Origin: SpSt-501 sp037481615
GTDB lineage: Bacteria > Desulfobacterota > Desulfobacteria > Desulfobacterales > SpSt-501
Length of the DNA: 64,000 nt
NCBI GenBank assembly: GCA_037481615.1
Contig: JBBFLI010000007.1
Direction: 5' to 3' (one strand)
The notes beneath the pieces were generated by a model. The model saw only the letters and a list, made by a program, of their open reading frames with translations, searched no databases and was not told where the DNA came from. Below, one piece after another: positions 61,201 through 64,000 of this stretch; position 1 is the stretch's first letter; the number at the start of each line of letters is the position of its first letter. Position numbers and translations under genes: made by a program.

Positions 61201-62651
61201 GCGATGAAGGCCGCGCACTGGTCGTTGAAATTGGGCGGCCGCCGGCCCTGCAGCGCGATGCCGGCGATCTCCTCCATCGGCACCCCGAGGGTCTCCTTGG
61301 CCGACTCCTCGAGGAAGGAGCCGGTCCCGGCCGAGCAGGCCTCGTTCATCGCGTAATCGGAGGGCACGCCGTTCGTGATGTAGGTGTACTTCGCGTCCTG
61401 GCCGCCGATCTCGAAGATCGTATCGACCCCGGGGTCGAAGTAGACCGCGGCCGTCGCGTGCGCGATGATCTCGTTGATCACCCCGTCGGTGAGGGCGTGG
61501 AGCCCCGCGATCTGGCGGCCCGAGCCCGTGACCCCCAGCCCCGCGATCGTGATCTCCCGCGGGTCGACCGCGGCGCGCACCTGCTCGAGAACCGCCCGGT
61601 AACACAGGCGGGAGGCGCCGACGGGGTCGCCGTTGGTCCGGCGGTAGTCGGAGGCGAGCAGCGCACGGTCCGCGCGGCGCAGCAGCACCGCCTTGGTCGT
61701 GGTCGACCCGACATCCAGGCCGAGCAGGCAGACGTCGCCCGGGCGGATCGTGCCGCGCGCGATCGACTTGAACTCCACCTGCGGGCGGAACTCGGCGAGC
61801 GGCGGCAGCCGGTCGAAGGAGGCCGCTCCCTCGACGAAGAGCTTTTCCATCCCGGGGAAGGGGCGGGTTTCGTTTTCGAGCGCCCAGAGGGCGGTCCCCA
61901 GGGCCTCGAAGTAGGGCGCCTCCTCGGGGACCACGAGGTCGGGGATTTCCCGGCGCAGGTAGGCGATCATCATCCGGTTTTGCGCCGTGCCCCCGGTGAC
62001 CATGACGGCCCGCCGCTCCACCTTCTTCAGGAGCTCGAGGATCTTGTTCGCCATCATGCGGCAGAGCCCGGCCGTCACCTCGGCCTTGGGGATGCCCTTG
62101 TTGGTCGCGTGGGTGCAGTCGGACTTGCAGAAGACCGAACAACGGCCGGAGACGGGGTAGGGCCGCTCGACGGCGGCGAACCGCGCGGCCTCCTCGAGGG
62201 AGACGTTCATGCGGCGCAGCTGCTGCAGGAAGAACTCCCCCGTGCCCGAGGCGCATTTGTTGCCGGTGATGACGTTTCCGATGCGGCCGTGGCGGTCGAG
62301 GACGTAGACCATGAACGTCTCGCCCCCCGCGGAGACGACGGCGGGGCAGTCGACGCCTTCGGGCTTGACGAAGGGGTAGGCCGCCTCGACGGCCTCGGGC
62401 TCGGGGATGGAGGTGAGGTGGACGAAGGTGCGGAATTTCCGCCCGGTGGCGGCGATGCGCTCGGCCGACGCCGGCTCGATCGCGGCCAGCGCCTTCTGCA
62501 GGGCCGCGCGCGGGTTTCCCTCGTGGGCCAGGAGAAAGACCCGGGTGATGCGGGGCTTCGCCCCCGGCCGCGCGGCGTCCGTTTCCAGACGGACGGCCGA
62601 GATGGTCGACGCCCCCAGGCAGATACCGATCGAAGAGGATGCGCGTTTCAT
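58299..62651 (-). CDS. 2-Hydroxyacyl-CoA dehydratase activase-dehydratase fusion-like protein
   Basis: 1450 residues from the ATG at 62651. It begins with an ASKHA ATPase-like domain (residues about 8-260, GICLGASTISAVRL, GNKCASGTGEFFLQQL) and a second, fuller copy from about 310 (LLGLDVGSTTTKAVLL, IGGQDAKYTYITNGVPSDYAMNEACSAGTGSFLEES), each with a Cys suited to a bridging [4Fe-4S] cluster. Further downstream come regions similar to the dehydratase component (residues about 630-1450; CPLVQGETYYLQ, SCGPDSFVITYF, SCKECLPLILTTG). Family members use ATP to drive a low-potential electron into 2-hydroxyacyl-CoA dehydratases. The activity of the fusion is unknown. Confidence 0.9.
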   Translation of the reverse strand: MKRASSSIGICLGASTISAVRLETDAARPGAKPRITRVFLLAHEGNPRAALQKALAAIEPASAERIAATGRKFRTFVHLTSIPEPEAVEAAYPFVKPEGVDCPAVVSAGGETFMVYVLDRHGRIGNVITGNKCASGTGEFFLQQLRRMNVSLEEAARFAAVERPYPVSGRCSVFCKSDCTHATNKGIPKAEVTAGLCRMMANKILELLKKVERRAVMVTGGTAQNRMMIAYLRREIPDLVVPEEAPYFEALGTALWALENETRPFPGMEKLFVEGAASFDRLPPLAEFRPQVEFKSIARGTIRPGDVCLLGLDVGSTTTKAVLLRRADRALLASDYRRTNGDPVGASRLCYRAVLEQVRAAVDPREITIAGLGVTGSGRQIAGLHALTDGVINEIIAHATAAVYFDPGVDTIFEIGGQDAKYTYITNGVPSDYAMNEACSAGTGSFLEESAKETLGVPMEEIAGIALQGRRPPNFNDQCAAFIASDIKNAIHEGLPREDIVAGLVYSICMNYTNRVKGNRPVGEKVFMQGGVCYNEAVPLAMAGLVGKPIVVPPEPGLMGAFGVALEVDRRIRSGEIAEGRFDLEALASREVAYHGGFTCRGGRERCDRRCAIRVIGVEGRKFPFGGACNRYENLRRRVSVDVEALDLVSLRERLLFETHGVPPLSPGESRGRPRVAINRSFLVHTFYPLYARFFAELGLDIVVPEAPTQEGMDRRGAPFCYPAELAHGFCHRLLAAGEPAEFVFLPHFKAVPNTDPQTSLQSQVCPLVQGETYYLQAAFRGELAELKRRGVRLLRPLLDLSRGVESAEKPLREAARAMGFDARRAKRAFATALEAQKAFLRDLRAAGDRLLAELAADPGRFAVVLFGRPYSAYASEANKGIPHKFASRGIAVLPLEALDLGSERAKRHMYWGMGKLILKAARLTERHPQLFGAYITNFSCGPDSFVITYFRDILGRKPSLTLELDSHTADAGLETRIEAFLDIVRAYRMLVSRKHIAPRRTEFRPARILLEESGARVVTSRGETLPMTDPRVTVLIPSMGRLGTEAFAAVLKGYGLHARAARENDEAVLKLGRANTSCKECLPLILTTGTLLGYIRNGKRPDEVLVYFMPTGSGPCRFGQYAIFMEDLVRRLEIPDVAVLALSSDNSYVGMDKDFERHAWWAVIVSDTLEDIRSMLLAAAADPQAAMAVFEAEWADIRSAMERADFQVLCAALRAAAQRFRAIPLRTDPARVPTISLTGEIFVRRDALSRQYLTERLAEKGFAALCAPVAEWVHYCNYLIDHGFNQDPMGALQKLKLKLRNFFQSRYEKQIRAILAASGLLRGEMPDVASVIEHARPHLSPDLTGEAVLTVGGALREIVRHSCGVIAIGPFGCMPNRVSEAILSEAMTARDRLAFDGSLGPVLEGIEELPFLAIETDGSPFPQLIHAKLEAFLLRAERLHRRMQAARAH

Positions 62652-62690
62652 GGCTGACCCAGGCAACCGCTCGAATCACCGAAACAAACT

Positions 62691-62719
62691 CTCATAGTGC
62701 AAAAGAGATGCGCTGGCAA
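62691..62719 (-). promoter_or_regulatory. Promoter of the giant activase gene
   Basis: Minus-strand TTGCCA (62719-62714), 17-bp spacer and TATGAG (62696-62691), about 40 bp upstream of the ATG. Confidence 0.5.
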
Positions 62720-62802
62720 GGGGGACGGGAGGATCGATTGCGATTTCAAGGTGTTTGCTTCATGCCGCGTCAGAGCCGGCCGCGGGCGCGGCAGGCCCCC
62801 CC

Positions 62803-64000
62803 TCAACGGGCTTGCGCCGGCCGCGGAGGCCTCTCGGCCCCCGCCTCCGTCGGTCGCAGGTGCCCGGTGAACAGAGGGGAGGCCGCATAGGCGAGCATGA
62901 AGAGGAAGAGCACGTAGCCGTAGAAGGGGGTGAAAATCGAGATCAGCAGGGCGAAGGTCGCCCGGCCGAACCAGGGGTGGCGGCTCATGAAACGGCCGGC
63001 GTGGAGGTAGCGCACGGGGTAGAGGTTCATCAGCAGGGCCGCCCCGACGAAAGTGAAGGCGCTGACCCAGGCCCAGAACACGGCGGCGGCCGAGACGTCC
63101 CCCGCGGCCGGGCCGGCGAGCACCATCGGCCCGGCGACGAGGAGCGCCCCGGCCGGGGTCGGCATGCCCTTGAAGAAGCCGGGGACGGGGTTTTTGTCGA
63201 GGGTGAAGTAGACGAGCCGCAGGATCCCGGCTGCGGCGTAGACGACCCCGATCGCGGCGGCGGGCAAGGCCTGGACGGAGGCGGCCGGGCTGCGGTCGAG
63301 GAGGATGACGAGCATCCAGGCCGGGACGATGCAGAAGCTCACCGCGTCGGCGATGTCGTCGAGGAGAGCGCCCGTCGTCACCTTGCGCGGCCGCGGCTCT
63401 TCGCCGGGGAGCGGCTCGTTCAGGCCGAGCCGCCGGGCGAGCGCGCCGTCCAGCTTGTCGAAGAAGGCGGCCCCGATCAGGAAGAGCGAGGCTTCCCGGA
63501 AACGGTCGTGGTGGGCGAAGAGAAGGGCGAGCAGGCCCATGCTCGCGTTCATCAGGGTGAGCGCGTTCGGGAAGAAAGAGAGGATCTTGCGCCGCAGCCG
63601 CTCGTCGCCCAGGCAGAGGTCGTCCAGGGCGAGGTTGCCGTAGCGGCGGATCGTCGCCGCGATGGAGCCGAAATTGATGACGAGGAAGAGGATCTCGATG
63701 AAGAAGAGGGTCCGCAGCGGCGCCTCGCCGAGCTGGGCGATCCAGCGGTAGGGCGTCGTGGTGGGGCCTTCGGGGATGTAGAAGGCGTAGGCGTAGAGGA
63801 GCGCCCCGACCGGCGCGGCGACCGCCGTGCGCAGGCGGGTGAACTCGCGGTACTCGGGCTCCTGCTCGTAACGAAGCGCGACGCCGCGCATGAAGTGCGC
63901 GAAGTTGTCGCGCACGAGCACGGTGATCGCCAGAAACAGGACGAGCACCGCGTGCAGAAGCTCGGTGCGCGTGGGGTCCTCGGCCCTGTGCAGCCGCCAC
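62803..64000 (-). CDS. CDP-alcohol phosphatidyltransferase family (phosphatidylserine synthase-like), 5' end cut
   Basis: At least 398 residues; the frame stays open to the window edge, so the start lies beyond 64000. The CDP-alcohol motif is FDKLDGALARR followed by GALLDDIADAV, all Asp/Gly/Arg residues present, but about 20 residues separate AR from G instead of the usual 8. Several transmembrane segments follow (GVVYAAAGILRLVYF, FTFVGAALLMNLYPVRYLHAG). Such enzymes transfer a phosphatidyl group from CDP-diacylglycerol to an alcohol; a PssA-like function is likely but the motif spacing leaves this open. Confidence 0.85.
   Translation of the reverse strand, partial: WRLHRAEDPTRTELLHAVLVLFLAITVLVRDNFAHFMRGVALRYEQEPEYREFTRLRTAVAAPVGALLYAYAFYIPEGPTTTPYRWIAQLGEAPLRTLFFIEILFLVINFGSIAATIRRYGNLALDDLCLGDERLRRKILSFFPNALTLMNASMGLLALLFAHHDRFREASLFLIGAAFFDKLDGALARRLGLNEPLPGEEPRPRKVTTGALLDDIADAVSFCIVPAWMLVILLDRSPAASVQALPAAAIGVVYAAAGILRLVYFTLDKNPVPGFFKGMPTPAGALLVAGPMVLAGPAAGDVSAAAVFWAWVSAFTFVGAALLMNLYPVRYLHAGRFMSRHPWFGRATFALLISIFTPFYGYVLFLFMLAYAASPLFTGHLRPTEAGAERPPRPAQAR

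Noticed and set aside
56305..62679. Single 2124-codon open frame covering the transporter, nitroreductase and activase region
   Set aside because: Only its last about 455 codons encode a protein (the UMF1-like transporter from 57672); the rest is another frame of the activase gene with Arg/Pro-rich nonsense composition.

Overview
The window is strongly GC-rich, densely packed bacterial chromosome. The tmRNA tag (ADDYAYAVAA), the LivFGHM transporter with embedded acyl-CoA ligases, the IcmF-centred acyl-CoA gene set, formate-tetrahydrofolate ligase and a giant 2-hydroxyacyl-CoA dehydratase-activase-like protein together suggest a strictly or facultatively anaerobic member of the former Deltaproteobacteria (Desulfobacterota). 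This placement is an inference from gene content, not from a phylogenetic marker.

Layout. 1-7.5 kb: the start of an RND efflux operon with its TetR regulator and a near-perfect 23-bp operator; a small Cys-rich protein; a FetAB-type ABC pair; and a Rieske-like protein, flavin disulfide-reductase homologue and MFS transporter set. 7.9-12.0 kb: a small, less GC-rich genomic island inserted at the 3' end of the tmRNA gene. It is bounded by a perfect 23-bp direct repeat and carries an N-terminally truncated tyrosine integrase, a ribbon-helix-helix regulator and a tight three-gene operon coding for PD-(D/E)XK-like, RusA-like and GIY-YIG proteins. 12.0-15.0 kb: ssrA, smpB, ptsI and an HPr gene, with no PTS permease in view, followed by a GAF-PAS-LuxR regulator.

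16.9-26.3 kb: one co-oriented block coding for a branched-chain-type ABC importer (LivG, LivH, LivM, binding protein, LivF), two acyl-CoA synthetases and a LEA-type lipoprotein, which looks like import plus CoA activation of an organic acid. 26.3-38.4 kb: two divergent acyl-CoA operons. The left one has acyl-CoA dehydrogenase, 3-hydroxyacyl-CoA dehydrogenase, thiolase and fused isobutyryl-CoA mutase (IcmF), with an XRE-cupin regulator, an ACT protein, a response regulator and a TetR regulator. The right one has enoyl-CoA hydratase, an HMG-CoA-lyase-like enzyme and a DUF6125-like protein. Together they could take isobutyryl-CoA through butyryl-CoA to acetyl-CoA. The divergent promoters each carry a GAGCGCTC-centred palindrome near the predicted start site, so the TetR protein probably controls both directions.

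38.5-64 kb: a secreted beta-sandwich protein; two consecutive phosphofructokinases; an HDOD protein; a B12-binding radical SAM enzyme; formate-tetrahydrofolate ligase; a heterodimeric ABC exporter; an RNase II-family protein that may be translated from a leaderless mRNA; a YbaK-type deacylase; another TetR regulator; an AIR-synthase-like protein with an N-terminal HAD-like region; a sugar isomerase-like protein; a glycerophosphodiesterase; an Atg22/UMF1-type transporter; a SagB-type nitroreductase; a 1450-residue activase/dehydratase fusion; and the 3' part of a CDP-alcohol phosphatidyltransferase gene. No rRNA, tRNA or CRISPR array was found.
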